A DNA stretch of 64,000 nt from an uncultured Paracoccaceae bacterium (GTDB lineage Bacteria; Pseudomonadota; Alphaproteobacteria; Rhodobacterales; Rhodobacteraceae). The stretch is taken from assembly GCA_947499715.1 (NCBI GenBank), contig CANMPL010000004.1, forward strand, positions 372,001-436,000, given 5' to 3'. The position numbers were made by a program, and so were the translations under genes. Shown in pieces: positions 42,719 to 51,556 of the stretch. The number at the start of each line of letters is the position of its first letter. Position 1 is the stretch's first letter. The notes below the pieces were generated by a model. It worked only from the letters and a program-made list of their open reading frames with translations. It had not been told where the DNA came from and ran no database searches.

Positions 42719-44203
42719 ATGGATCAATCCCAGATTGACGCACTACGCGCAAAGCCGGTCCCCGCATTCGCGCATTTGATTGACGGGCAGCATGTTGCAT
42801 CGTCGGACGGTGCGACAATGGACATCATTTCGCCCATTGATGGCAGCGTTCTGACAACCACGGCCAGGGGCACGGCGGGCGATATGCATGCGGCCATTGC
42901 GTCTGCACGGGCAGCATTCGAAGATCGGCGCTGGGCGGGGCAGCCGCCCGCGGCACGCAAAAAGGTCCTGATGAAATGGGCCGACCTGATCGAGGCCCAT
43001 GCGCTGGAACTGGCGGTTCTTGGGGTCCGCGACAATGGCACCGAAATCAGCATGGCGCTAAAGGCGGAGCCGGGGTCGGCGGCCGCGACGATCCGGTATT
43101 ACGCCGAAGCGCTTGATAAGATCTACGGAGAGATCGCGGCCACCCCTGCGGAAATTCTGGGGATGATCCACAAGGAACCGGTGGGCGTGGTGGGCGCGAT
43201 CATTCCATGGAACTTTCCGCTGATGATCGGAGCGTGGAAGCTGGCACCGGCTTTGGCGATGGGAAACGCGGTGGTTGTCAAACCGTCCGAAACGGCATCG
43301 CTGTCGCTGATGCGGATGTGTGCGCTGGCGCTAGAGGCGGGTTTGCCGCCCGGTGTGCTGAATGCCGTGACCGGTGAAGGTGCCGTCGTCGGAGAGGCGA
43401 TGGGCCTGTCGATGGATGTCGATGCGCTGGTCTTTACCGGGTCAGGCGGCACCGGCCGGCGCTTGATGGACTATGCGGCGCGGTCGAACATGAAACGCGT
43501 CTATCTTGAGTTGGGCGGCAAATCACCCAACATCGTTTTTGCCGATGCACCCGATCTGGCAGAGGCGGCCAAGGTCACCGCAGGAGGCATTTTCCGCAAT
43601 GCGGGGCAGGTCTGTGTCGCGGGATCACGGCTGCTGGTCGAGCGGTCCATTCACGACGATTTCGTCGCAGCGGTGGCAAAGGCCGCAGAGGCAATGCACG
43701 TCGGCGATCCTTTGCGAGTGGAGACCCAGATTGGCGCGGTCAATTCCGAAACGCAGCTAAAGGCCAATCTGGGATTTGTTGACACGGCCATCGCAGAAGG
43801 CGGCACCGTCGTGACTGGCGGTGCGCGCATTTTGCAGGAAACCGGCGGCTATTATATGGCCCCGACAATCGTCACAGATGTGGCCCCCGACGCGACGCTG
43901 ACCCAGAAAGAGGTGTTTGGCCCGGTCCTTGGCGTCACGGCGTTTGACACGATTGAAGAGGCCGTCGCACTGGCCAATGGAACGGTCTACGGGCTGGCTG
44001 GGGCGGCGTGGACGGCCAATCTGTCCAAAGCGCACCGCATGGTCCGCGAGGTGCGCACTGGCGTGATGCACATCAACACCTATGGCGGGGCTGATGGCAC
44101 GGTGCCCTTGGGCGGTGTCGGACAATCGGGTAATGGGTCAGACAAATCGCTGCACGCGATCGACAAATACATCAACCTCAAGACCGCGTGGATCAAGCTT
44201 TAG
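42719..44203 (+). CDS. NAD(P)-dependent aldehyde dehydrogenase (PuuC-like)
   Basis: A 494-residue aldehyde dehydrogenase. The catalytic residues lie in LELGGKSP (Glu) and FRNAGQVCVAGSR (Cys); the nucleotide-binding segment is GVVGAIIPWNFPLMIGAWKLAPALAMGNAVVVKPSE. It resembles gamma-glutamyl-gamma-aminobutyraldehyde and semialdehyde dehydrogenases. Last gene of the tctCBA arm, it is well placed to oxidise the aldehyde released by the phospho-lyase or transaminase on the other arm. Its stop overlaps the MarR stop on the opposite strand. Confidence 0.93.
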   Translation: MDQSQIDALRAKPVPAFAHLIDGQHVASSDGATMDIISPIDGSVLTTTARGTAGDMHAAIASARAAFEDRRWAGQPPAARKKVLMKWADLIEAHALELAVLGVRDNGTEISMALKAEPGSAAATIRYYAEALDKIYGEIAATPAEILGMIHKEPVGVVGAIIPWNFPLMIGAWKLAPALAMGNAVVVKPSETASLSLMRMCALALEAGLPPGVLNAVTGEGAVVGEAMGLSMDVDALVFTGSGGTGRRLMDYAARSNMKRVYLELGGKSPNIVFADAPDLAEAAKVTAGGIFRNAGQVCVAGSRLLVERSIHDDFVAAVAKAAEAMHVGDPLRVETQIGAVNSETQLKANLGFVDTAIAEGGTVVTGGARILQETGGYYMAPTIVTDVAPDATLTQKEVFGPVLGVTAFDTIEEAVALANGTVYGLAGAAWTANLSKAHRMVREVRTGVMHINTYGGADGTVPLGGVGQSGNGSDKSLHAIDKYINLKTAWIKL

Positions 44204-44637
44204 GGCCGCGCGCCGGGGTCCAGCATGGCGAGCAGATCCAGCAGGGTTTCGTAGTTTTCCGCGCCCAAAGTGGATTTGAGGTCGGCCACGATCTGTGCGG
44301 TCTGACCGGCGCGGTCGTCGATGATCTTCTGACCCGCTTCGGTCAAAGCGATATACTGGCGGCGGCGATCTTTGTCGTCGCGCGTTTGGGTCACGAGGCC
44401 TTTTTCACGCAGGGTCGTCGCGATCCGGGTCAGGCTGGGGAAGAGCAGGCTGGACCGGTCGGCAAGCGTCTTGGTGTCCATGCGACCGTATTCGGACAAG
44501 ACGCGCAGGACGCGCCATTGCTGTTCGGTGATCCCGGTTTCAGAAAGCATGTCGCGGATCGGTTGCATCACACCTTCGCGGGCGCGGATCAAGGCAATCG
44601 GCAGCGACCGAGAGGTCGAGGGCAGAGTGTCAGACAT
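44200..44637 (-). CDS. hpaR: MarR-family regulator of homoprotocatechuate genes (HpaR-like)
   Basis: A 145-residue MarR regulator: REGVMQPIRDMLSETGITEQQWRVLRVLSEYGRMDTKTLADRSSLLFPSLTRIATTLREKGLV (winged helix) and DKDRRRQYIALTEAG (wing). The N-terminus and position next to the hpc operon match HpaR, which represses homoprotocatechuate genes and is released by their substrate. It is divergent from hpcD; the gap holds a 12-base palindrome. It starts at ATG 44637. Confidence 0.88.
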   Translation of the reverse strand: MSDTLPSTSRSLPIALIRAREGVMQPIRDMLSETGITEQQWRVLRVLSEYGRMDTKTLADRSSLLFPSLTRIATTLREKGLVTQTRDDKDRRRQYIALTEAGQKIIDDRAGQTAQIVADLKSTLGAENYETLLDLLAMLDPGARP

Positions 44638-44687
44638 AGAAGCCTTTCGCAGTAATTGCCGCACACACATGGAACAGAGCACGGGCC

Positions 44688-44737
44688 TTGACAACGCATG
44701 ATAGCATTAATTAACTTGGCAACAATTAACATGTTAA
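44688..44737. promoter_or_regulatory. Promoter/operator region of the hpc operon
   Basis: TTGACA at 44688-44693 is a -35-like box on the plus strand, with a weak -10 (TTAACT) 17 bases on. Downstream lie AATTAAC at 44709 and 44724 (15 bases apart) and the perfect palindrome TTAACATGTTAA at 44726-44737, just before the AAGG ribosome-binding site. This is a plausible MarR/HpaR operator. Confidence 0.5.
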
Positions 44738-44747
44738 GGAAAATGAG

Positions 44748-45137
44748 ATGCCGCATTTTCAAATTGACTATTCCGCCAATCTTGACGCGGTGCTGGACAT
44801 GGGTGCCCTGTGCGAGGCGATCCGGGCGACGGCTGCAAAGGTCGATACATTTCCGCTTGCCGGGATCCGGGTGCGCGCGACGCGGGTCGATCATGTGGCC
44901 ATGGCGGATGGCGACGCCAAGCACGGCTTTATTGATCTGTCGCTGCGCCTGCGCGAAGGCCGCGCAGATGACGTCAAGCAAGATGCGGTGACGCGCATAT
45001 TTGCGGCACTCAGGGACTTTGCCGAACCGGCCATGCAGACCCATTCCATCGCGCTTTCGGCGGAACTGCGCGAAATCGACGCGCGATTGTCCCCGAAGTT
45101 CGGCAATATCCGCGACCATCTGGAGGCCAAGAAATGA
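44748..45137 (+). CDS. hpcD: 5-carboxymethyl-2-hydroxymuconate delta-isomerase
   Basis: A 129-residue tautomerase-like isomerase of the homoprotocatechuate pathway. It begins MPHFQIDYSAN, so Pro2 becomes the catalytic N-terminal proline after Met removal, and contains FPLAGIRVRATRVDHVAMADG and HGFIDLSLRLREGR, matching the HpcD/HpaF family. First gene of the operon, overlapping the dehydrogenase gene by 4 bases. Confidence 0.93.
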   Translation: MPHFQIDYSANLDAVLDMGALCEAIRATAAKVDTFPLAGIRVRATRVDHVAMADGDAKHGFIDLSLRLREGRADDVKQDAVTRIFAALRDFAEPAMQTHSIALSAELREIDARLSPKFGNIRDHLEAKK

Positions 45138-46645
45138 CGGCGTTAGACGACAATATTGCCAAATTGGCAGGGTTTTTGGAACGGTTTCGTGAAACAGGGA
45201 TCCACAACCGCATTGGTGGCCAAGATGTGGCAGGCGGAAAGGGGGTTTTCCAAACCACCTCTCCCGTTGATGAAACGGTGATCTGCGATGTCGCGCATGG
45301 CACTGCGGATGACATCGATAGGGCGGCGAACGCAGCGCATGATGCCTTTGGCGCTTGGCGTGATCTGCCCGCGACAGAGCGCAGGGCCATCCTGATCCGG
45401 GTGGCGGAAGGGATCGAGGCAAGGGCCGAGGAAATCGCCCTGTGCGAATGTTGGGACACCGGCCAAGCGTTCAAGTTCATGTCCAAGGCCGCGCTGCGCG
45501 GGGCAGAGAATTTTCGCTATTTTGCTGATCAGGTGGTGCAAGCCCGCGACGGGCAACATCTGAAATCGCCGACATTGATGAATATCACCACCCGCGTGCC
45601 CATTGGTCCTGTTGGGGTGATTACGCCCTGGAACACGCCCTTCATGTTGTCGACCTGGAAGATCGCGCCCGCGCTGGCGGCAGGATGCACGGTGGTTCAC
45701 AAACCGGCAGAAGCCTCTCCCTTGACCGCGCGCCTTTTGGTCGAGATCGCAGAAGAGGCAGGTTTGCCCCCCGGTGTTCTGAACACGGTGAACGGCTTTG
45801 GCGAAGAGGCCGGTCGTGCCTTGTGCGAACATCCGAAGATCAAAGCCATTGCCTTTGTCGGCGAAAGTCGCACCGGGTCGCTGATTACCAAGCAGGGTGC
45901 AGATACGTTGAAGCGCAATCACCTTGAGCTGGGCGGCAAAAACCCGGTGATCGTGTTTGATGACGCGGATCTGGACCGCGCGCTGGATGCTGCCATTTTC
46001 ATGATCTATTCGATCAATGGAGAGCGCTGCACCTCATCGTCGCGGCTATTGGTGCAGGACACGATCCGCGAGGACTTTGAGGCGAAGCTGATTGCGCGCG
46101 TGAACAACATAAAGGTTGGCCATCCGCTTGATCCCGCCACTGAAGTTGGCCCGCTTATCAGCGCAGAGCATTTTGCCAAGGTGACCAGCTATTTCGACAT
46201 CGCCACGCAGGACGGCGCAACGGTGGCCGCGGGGGGGGAGACGCTGGGCGACAAGGGCTATTTCGTGCGCCCGACGCTGTTCACTCAGGCCACCAATGAC
46301 ATGCGGATCGCGCAAGAGGAAATCTTTGGCCCGGTGCTGACCTCAATCCCGTTCAGCACCGAAGACGATGCCTTGCGAATGGCGAATGACACGGCCTATG
46401 GCCTGACGGCCTATGTCTGGACCAACGATCTGACGCGGGCCTTGCGGTTCACGGACAAGCTTGAGGCTGGCATGATCTGGGTCAATTCAGAGAACGTGCG
46501 GCACCTGCCCACGCCCTTTGGTGGCGTCAAGGCCAGCGGTATCGGGCGCGATGGCGGCGATTGGTCGTTTGATTTTTATATGGAGCAAAAACACGTCGGC
46601 TTTGCCACCGGCCAGCACAAAATCACCAAATTGGGAGCGATCTAG
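45134..46645 (+). CDS. hpaE: 5-carboxymethyl-2-hydroxymuconate semialdehyde dehydrogenase
   Basis: A 503-residue aldehyde dehydrogenase. The catalytic Glu is in LELGGKNP and the Cys in SINGERCTSSSRLLVQ; the WNTPFMLSTWKIAPALAAGCTVVHKPAE segment binds NAD. These features and the context identify the HpaE/HpcC enzyme, which oxidises the ring-cleavage semialdehyde of homoprotocatechuate. It overlaps hpcD by 4 bases and directly abuts hpaD. Confidence 0.94.
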   Translation: MTALDDNIAKLAGFLERFRETGIHNRIGGQDVAGGKGVFQTTSPVDETVICDVAHGTADDIDRAANAAHDAFGAWRDLPATERRAILIRVAEGIEARAEEIALCECWDTGQAFKFMSKAALRGAENFRYFADQVVQARDGQHLKSPTLMNITTRVPIGPVGVITPWNTPFMLSTWKIAPALAAGCTVVHKPAEASPLTARLLVEIAEEAGLPPGVLNTVNGFGEEAGRALCEHPKIKAIAFVGESRTGSLITKQGADTLKRNHLELGGKNPVIVFDDADLDRALDAAIFMIYSINGERCTSSSRLLVQDTIREDFEAKLIARVNNIKVGHPLDPATEVGPLISAEHFAKVTSYFDIATQDGATVAAGGETLGDKGYFVRPTLFTQATNDMRIAQEEIFGPVLTSIPFSTEDDALRMANDTAYGLTAYVWTNDLTRALRFTDKLEAGMIWVNSENVRHLPTPFGGVKASGIGRDGGDWSFDFYMEQKHVGFATGQHKITKLGAI

Positions 46646-47629
46646 ATGCCTGTACCTGCACCTAATCTTTATCCGGATTTCAACACGATCCGGCTGAGCC
46701 ATGTTTATCTGAACGTCAAAGACCTTGCCGCGTCGCGAAAGTTCTACGTCGACGTCCTTGGATTACAGGTCACCGACGAAAGCGACAGCCACATCTACCT
46801 GCGGGCCATGGAAGAGCGGGGCCACCATTGCATTGTGCTGCAAAAATCGGATCAGCCCGGCACGGTCGAGGCGATGGGTTTCAAAACCTTTGACGAAGAC
46901 GATCTTGACCGCGCCGAGACCTATTTCCAATCCAAAGGTCGGCCGACGGAATGGGTTGATTGCCCCTATCAGGGCAGGACGTTGCGAACGTCCGACAATT
47001 TGGGTGTGCCGCTTGAATTCTATCACAAGATGGACCGGCTCCCCCCCATTCATCAGTCTTATGCGCTGTACAAAGGGGTCAAGCCGCTGCGCATCGATCA
47101 CTTCAATTGCTTTAGCTATGATGTTGATGCCTCAGTCGCATTCTATTCCGATTTCGGCTTTCGCGTGACGGAATACACCGAAGATGAAGAGAGCAAGCGC
47201 CTTTGGGCGGCGTGGCTGCACCGCAAGGGCGGGGTGCATGACATGGCCTTTACCAATGGCACCGGCCCGCGCTTGCATCACGTGGCCTTTTGGGTGCCCA
47301 CGCCGATGAATATCATTGACCTGCTCGATCTGATGTCAACGACGGGCTATGTCGATCACATTGAACGCGGGCCGGGGCGACACGGTATTTCCAACGCCTT
47401 TTTCCTATATGTCCTTGACCCGGACGGGCACCGGATCGAGATCTATTGCTCTGATTATCAGACGGTTGATCCCGATCTTGAACCAATCAAATGGGACCTG
47501 CAGGACCCGCAGCGCCAGACGCTTTGGGGGGCTCCCGCGCCGGAAAGCTGGTTTAAGCATGGATCCGGTTTTGTTGGGGTCGACACGCAGGAGTCCGGGA
47601 TCAAGGCAAGCCCGATCATCGCGCCATGA
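46646..47629 (+). CDS. hpaD: 3,4-dihydroxyphenylacetate 2,3-dioxygenase (extradiol)
   Basis: A 327-residue vicinal-oxygen-chelate fold extradiol dioxygenase that opens the homoprotocatechuate ring. Two glyoxalase-like modules are visible (SHVYLNVKDLAASRKFYVDVLG and RIDHFNCFSYDVDASVAFYSDFG). Metal ligands fit His in RLHHVAFWVPTP and Glu in DGHRIEIYCSDY. The ATG follows the hpaE stop codon with no gap. Confidence 0.93.
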   Translation: MPVPAPNLYPDFNTIRLSHVYLNVKDLAASRKFYVDVLGLQVTDESDSHIYLRAMEERGHHCIVLQKSDQPGTVEAMGFKTFDEDDLDRAETYFQSKGRPTEWVDCPYQGRTLRTSDNLGVPLEFYHKMDRLPPIHQSYALYKGVKPLRIDHFNCFSYDVDASVAFYSDFGFRVTEYTEDEESKRLWAAWLHRKGGVHDMAFTNGTGPRLHHVAFWVPTPMNIIDLLDLMSTTGYVDHIERGPGRHGISNAFFLYVLDPDGHRIEIYCSDYQTVDPDLEPIKWDLQDPQRQTLWGAPAPESWFKHGSGFVGVDTQESGIKASPIIAP

Positions 47630-47670
47630 TCGCGCATATATCAAAGCTGAACGCGGGGCATCTGTAGGTG

Positions 47671-49068
47671 ATGGATTGGGATGAGTTTTCGGGGTGGAGC
47701 AAGCAGATCACCGATTGGGGTGCGCAATACCATAAGGGCCTAAGGGACCGGCCCGTGCGGGCGCAGACAGCACCGGGGCAAATTGCAGCACAGATACCGG
47801 TGCAGCCACCGCAACAGCCAGAGGATATGGCGGCGATCCTGCAGGATTTTGATGATATCATCATGCCCGGGATGACCCATTGGCAGCACCCCCGGTTCTT
47901 TGCCTATTTCCCGGCAAACGCCACGCCGCCATCAATCCTGGCCGAGCAATTGGTGAACACCATCGCCGCGCAATGTATGCTTTGGCAGACCTCTCCGGCC
48001 GCGACAGAGCTGGAAGGCGTCATGGTGGCGTGGCTGCGTCAGGCGCTTGGGTTGGAGGACGGGTTCACCGGCGTGATTCAGGACAGCGCGTCCTCTGCCA
48101 CGTTGTCGGCGGTGCTAACGATGCGCGAGCGGGCAACAGGGTTTACCAGCAATCGGACCGGGTTGGCGGGGCGCGGGGCGCTGCGCATATATTGTTCTGA
48201 TCAGGTGCATACATCGATTGACCGCGCAATTTGGGTCGCGGGGATCGGACAGGACAATCTGGTCAAGATCCCCGGTGCCGGTCCACACCATGCCATGGAT
48301 CCCGCAGATCTGGATGCCGCGATCCGCGCGGACATTGCCGCAGGTCACACGCCCGCAGGGATTATCGCGATCACCGGCGGCACCGGGGTCGGGGCCTGCG
48401 ACGATCTGGACCCGATCATCAAGATCGCAAAGACCCATGACCTTTATACCCATCTGGACGCGGCTTGGGCCGGGTCTGCCATGATATGCCCCGAGTTTCG
48501 CGACGCCTATTGGCATGGGGTGGACGGCTTCGACAGTATCGTCTTCAACCCGCACAAATGGCTTGGCGCGCAGTTTGATTGTTCCATTCAGTTCTTGCGC
48601 GATGCGACGCCGCAGCTCAACACGCTGAAGATTGAACCTGAATACCTCAAAACCTCTGGCGATGCGGTGACCAATTATTCTGAATGGACCATCCCGTTGG
48701 GACGCAGGTTTCGCGCGCTGAAACTTTGGTTTCTGATCCGGTCCTACGGGATGACAGGGCTGCAAGAGCGGATCCGCAATCATGTGGCATGGGCGCAAGA
48801 GCTTTGCGAGGCGATCCGTGCATTGCCGGGGTTCGAGATTTCAACTGAACCGGTCCTGAGCCTCTTTTCCTTTCGCTGCCCCGGCGACGACCAAACCCAA
48901 CAAAAGCTGGTTGACGCGATCAATGATGATGGCCGGATCTATCTGACTCAGGGCGCGTTTCAGGGGCAAAAGATCATCCGGGTTCAGGTCGGTCAATTTG
49001 ATACAACGCGCGATGATGTCATGTCCGTGGCCACGGTCGTGCAAGAGGTTTGGGAGAGCATGAGATGA
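47671..49068 (+). CDS. Group II PLP decarboxylase, aromatic amino acid type
   Basis: A 465-residue aromatic-L-amino-acid decarboxylase-like enzyme. Family marks are GMTHWQHPRFFAYFPANATPPSILAE, the cofactor-stacking region VHTSIDRAIWVAGIG, the HLDAAWAGSAMICPEFR strand with the PLP-pairing Asp, and the Schiff-base Lys in FNPHKWLGAQFDCS. It overlaps hpaG by 4 bases in a homoprotocatechuate operon, so a role in turning DOPA, tyrosine or a related amino acid into the arylethylamine feeding that route is inferred. A GTG three bases upstream is an alternative start. Confidence 0.9.
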   Translation: MDWDEFSGWSKQITDWGAQYHKGLRDRPVRAQTAPGQIAAQIPVQPPQQPEDMAAILQDFDDIIMPGMTHWQHPRFFAYFPANATPPSILAEQLVNTIAAQCMLWQTSPAATELEGVMVAWLRQALGLEDGFTGVIQDSASSATLSAVLTMRERATGFTSNRTGLAGRGALRIYCSDQVHTSIDRAIWVAGIGQDNLVKIPGAGPHHAMDPADLDAAIRADIAAGHTPAGIIAITGGTGVGACDDLDPIIKIAKTHDLYTHLDAAWAGSAMICPEFRDAYWHGVDGFDSIVFNPHKWLGAQFDCSIQFLRDATPQLNTLKIEPEYLKTSGDAVTNYSEWTIPLGRRFRALKLWFLIRSYGMTGLQERIRNHVAWAQELCEAIRALPGFEISTEPVLSLFSFRCPGDDQTQQKLVDAINDDGRIYLTQGAFQGQKIIRVQVGQFDTTRDDVMSVATVVQEVWESMR

Positions 49069-49919
49069 AATTTGCGACCTACACCAGCGAAGGGCAGACC
49101 CATTACGGGGCGGTGACCGACGGTGGTATGATTGCGCTGGGGCCCCATTTCCCGCAATGGCCCACGCTGTTCGACGCGGTGCAGGCGGGCGGGTTGGCAG
49201 CACTGGAACAGGCCGCCGCCGGTCAGCCGGTGACCCATACGGAGTTTGCCTATGAAATGGTCTTGCCGCAGACCCGGCGGATTCTGTGCGTGGGCGTGAA
49301 TTTCCCCGACCGCAATGCCGAATACAAAGATGGATCGGACCAACCCAAATACATGTCATTGTTCCCCCGGTTTGCGTCAGGTTTCACGGGCCATGACCAA
49401 CCGTTGATCCGGCCCCCTGAAAGCCCGCAACTGGACTATGAAGGCGAGGTTGCCATTGTCATCGGAAAGGCAGGGCGGCGCATCACAGAGGCCACAGCCT
49501 ATGACCATATCGCCGCACTGACGCTGTGCAACGAAGGCACGATCCGGGACTGGGTGCGGCATGCAAAATTCAACGTCACGCAGGGCAAGAACTGGGACAA
49601 TTCCGGCGCGATGGGGCCGTGGCTGGTGCCTTTTAAAGATGCCGCACAACTGGACGGCGCCCGCATCATAACCCGTGTGAACGGTGACGTCAGGCAGGAT
49701 GATATGGTGTCGCGGATGATGCATCCGATCCGGCGCGAGATCGCCTATATCTCGACCTTCATGCGGCTTGAGCCGGGCGATATCATCGTGACGGGCACGC
49801 CGACCGGTTCGGGTGCGCGTCTTGATCCGCCGCAATTTCTGCAACCCGGCGACGTTGTCGAGGTGGAGGTGAATGGCATTGGCACCTTGCGCAACACCAT
49901 TGCGGATGAAGAGGTATGA
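49065..49919 (+). CDS. hpaG: Fumarylacetoacetate-hydrolase-fold enzyme, probable HpaG decarboxylase/isomerase
   Basis: A 284-residue FAH-fold enzyme. It has the FAH metal site in DYEGEVAIVIGKAGRRI and GKNWDNSGAMGPWLV, and the ERLEPGD-like FMRLEPGDIIVTGTPTGSG C-terminal motif. In the hpc pathway this fold decarboxylates 5-oxopent-3-ene-1,2,5-tricarboxylate. E. coli HpaG is a fusion of two such domains, but here only one is present, and the isomerase step could be carried by hpcD. Overlaps at both ends are 4 bases. Confidence 0.82.
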   Translation: MKFATYTSEGQTHYGAVTDGGMIALGPHFPQWPTLFDAVQAGGLAALEQAAAGQPVTHTEFAYEMVLPQTRRILCVGVNFPDRNAEYKDGSDQPKYMSLFPRFASGFTGHDQPLIRPPESPQLDYEGEVAIVIGKAGRRITEATAYDHIAALTLCNEGTIRDWVRHAKFNVTQGKNWDNSGAMGPWLVPFKDAAQLDGARIITRVNGDVRQDDMVSRMMHPIRREIAYISTFMRLEPGDIIVTGTPTGSGARLDPPQFLQPGDVVEVEVNGIGTLRNTIADEEV

Positions 49920-50716
49920 CGCCAGAGGACCACGCAAGTGCGGCGGCCGATTTGCTGGATGCGGAACGCTCCGGTAGGCAGATCGGACTGCTCAGCAAAC
50001 GCTTTCCCGAGATCAGCATGGATGACGCTTACGCGATCCAGAAAGCGATCTTTGACGCCAAAACTGCGCAAGGCCAGTCGGTGGCAGGCTGGAAGATCGG
50101 GCTGACCTCGAAGGCGATGCAATATGCCTTGAACATCGACACGCCGGACAGCGGCATTTTGTTTGACGAGATGGTGTTCAAGACGGGGGCCACGGTGCCA
50201 GAGGGGCGGTTTATTCAGCCCCGGATCGAGGCCGAGATTGCCTTTGTCATGAAATCCACGATCGAGGCCGCTAGCCCGACCCGCGACGACATTTTGGCGG
50301 CGACAGATTATGTCGCGCCATCCATCGAAATTTTGGACACCCGCATTGTGAGAGCGGATCCTGAGACCGGCCAAGTCCGCAATGTGTTTGACACGATCAG
50401 CGACAACGCCGCCAACGCGGGGGTGGTTTTGGGCAAAGCACGCCATGCGCCGGATGCCTTTGATCTGCGCTGGGTTGGTGCGATTACATCCCGCGATGGC
50501 GCGGTTGAAGAAACCGGGTTGGGGGCAGGGGTGCTGAATGACCCGGTCGAAAGTGTCGTCTGGCTTGCAACCCGTATGGCGCAATATGGGCAACGTATTG
50601 AGGCGGGGCAGATCGTTTTGTCCGGCAGTTTCATCCGGCCCGTGGAATGCCCGCCGGGCGCGCGCGTTCACGCGGATTTCGGGGTATTCGGGTCCGTCGA
50701 CATCAATTTCGCTTAA
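49916..50716 (+). CDS. hpaH: 2-oxohept-3-enedioate hydratase (HpaH-like)
   Basis: A 266-residue hydratase/decarboxylase of the MhpD/HpaH family. Motifs include MDDAYAIQKAIFDAKTAQGQSVAGWKIGLTSKAMQ, FIQPRIEAEIAFVMK and the C-terminal GQIVLSGSFIRPVECPPGARVHADFG. It adds water to 2-oxohept-3-enedioate. It is the last gene of the operon; the aldolase (HpaI) that should follow in the pathway is not in this window. Confidence 0.9.
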   Translation: MTPEDHASAAADLLDAERSGRQIGLLSKRFPEISMDDAYAIQKAIFDAKTAQGQSVAGWKIGLTSKAMQYALNIDTPDSGILFDEMVFKTGATVPEGRFIQPRIEAEIAFVMKSTIEAASPTRDDILAATDYVAPSIEILDTRIVRADPETGQVRNVFDTISDNAANAGVVLGKARHAPDAFDLRWVGAITSRDGAVEETGLGAGVLNDPVESVVWLATRMAQYGQRIEAGQIVLSGSFIRPVECPPGARVHADFGVFGSVDINFA

Positions 50717-50722
50717 GGCGGG

Positions 50723-51502
50723 TTAGGTCATTGCCTGCGGATGTATCCCGCCAAGCGCTTGCGTTATCTCTTTTCCCGCACGGCGAAGTGCGGCATCGAT
50801 CTGGGCCTGCAATTCTGGTGTCAGGCGCAAAGTGACGGCAGCAATCGCGATGGCCCCGATGGGATGTGTGGCTGGCCCAAAGATGGGTATGGCCGTGCCG
50901 GTGATTTCATCTTCAAACGTTGCTGGCGCGCGCGACAGCCCCTCTGCCCGGCAAGCCGCCAAGGCTTGCGCGAACTGCGTGCGGTTGATCGGCGTGTTGG
51001 CGGTGAACGCGGTCATTTCCTGATGTGCAAGAACGGTCTCAGCCATGTCGTCGGGAAGATATGCCGCAATCGCAACGCCTGATGCGGTCGCGTGCCAGGG
51101 CAGGGCAGTGGATGGGTGGACATGCGCGAACAACGCGCGGTCCGGTTCACCGATGGCGGCAGTGACCGGTGTTTGCCCCATCAGCAACGTACCATGGGCG
51201 GTTTCGCCCAAGGTATTGGCAAGATCGTCAAGGTAAGGTGCGATGACGGATTGAACCGGAAAGCTTTGCTCGCGCACCTGCGCAAGGTTGAGCGGCGTCA
51301 GCCCGATGCGGTATTTCCGGGACAGGACGTCCTGTTCAACAAAGCCATTGCGTTCCAGTGCGGTCATGCAGCGCAGGGTGGTGGTCTTGTCAAATGTGGA
51401 TAGCCGCGCCAGTTCCGACAGCCCTAATTCGGCCCGCTGCGGCGAAAAGAACCGCAAGAGCGACAAGGCTTTGTCAACTGTGCCCATCATGGTCTTTGCC
51501 AT
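50723..51502 (-). CDS. IclR-family regulator of the demethylation operon
   Basis: A 259-residue IclR regulator with the winged helix ALSLLRFFSPQRAELGLSELARLSTFDKTTTLRCMTALERNGFV and the effector domain HATASGVAIAAYLPD. It starts at ATG 51502 with AAGGAG 8 bases upstream; the longer open frame to 51598 crosses its own promoter region. It is divergent from the FAD/GcvT gene. TGAACCG sites between them match the operator of the other IclR gene, and both proteins share the same HTH layout, so they are probably paralogues. Confidence 0.91.
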   Translation of the reverse strand: MAKTMMGTVDKALSLLRFFSPQRAELGLSELARLSTFDKTTTLRCMTALERNGFVEQDVLSRKYRIGLTPLNLAQVREQSFPVQSVIAPYLDDLANTLGETAHGTLLMGQTPVTAAIGEPDRALFAHVHPSTALPWHATASGVAIAAYLPDDMAETVLAHQEMTAFTANTPINRTQFAQALAACRAEGLSRAPATFEDEITGTAIPIFGPATHPIGAIAIAAVTLRLTPELQAQIDAALRRAGKEITQALGGIHPQAMT

Positions 51503-51556
51503 TGCCACATCTCCTTGAGCATTGGTCTTGACAGATTTCCCTAATCCATCCAGTCT

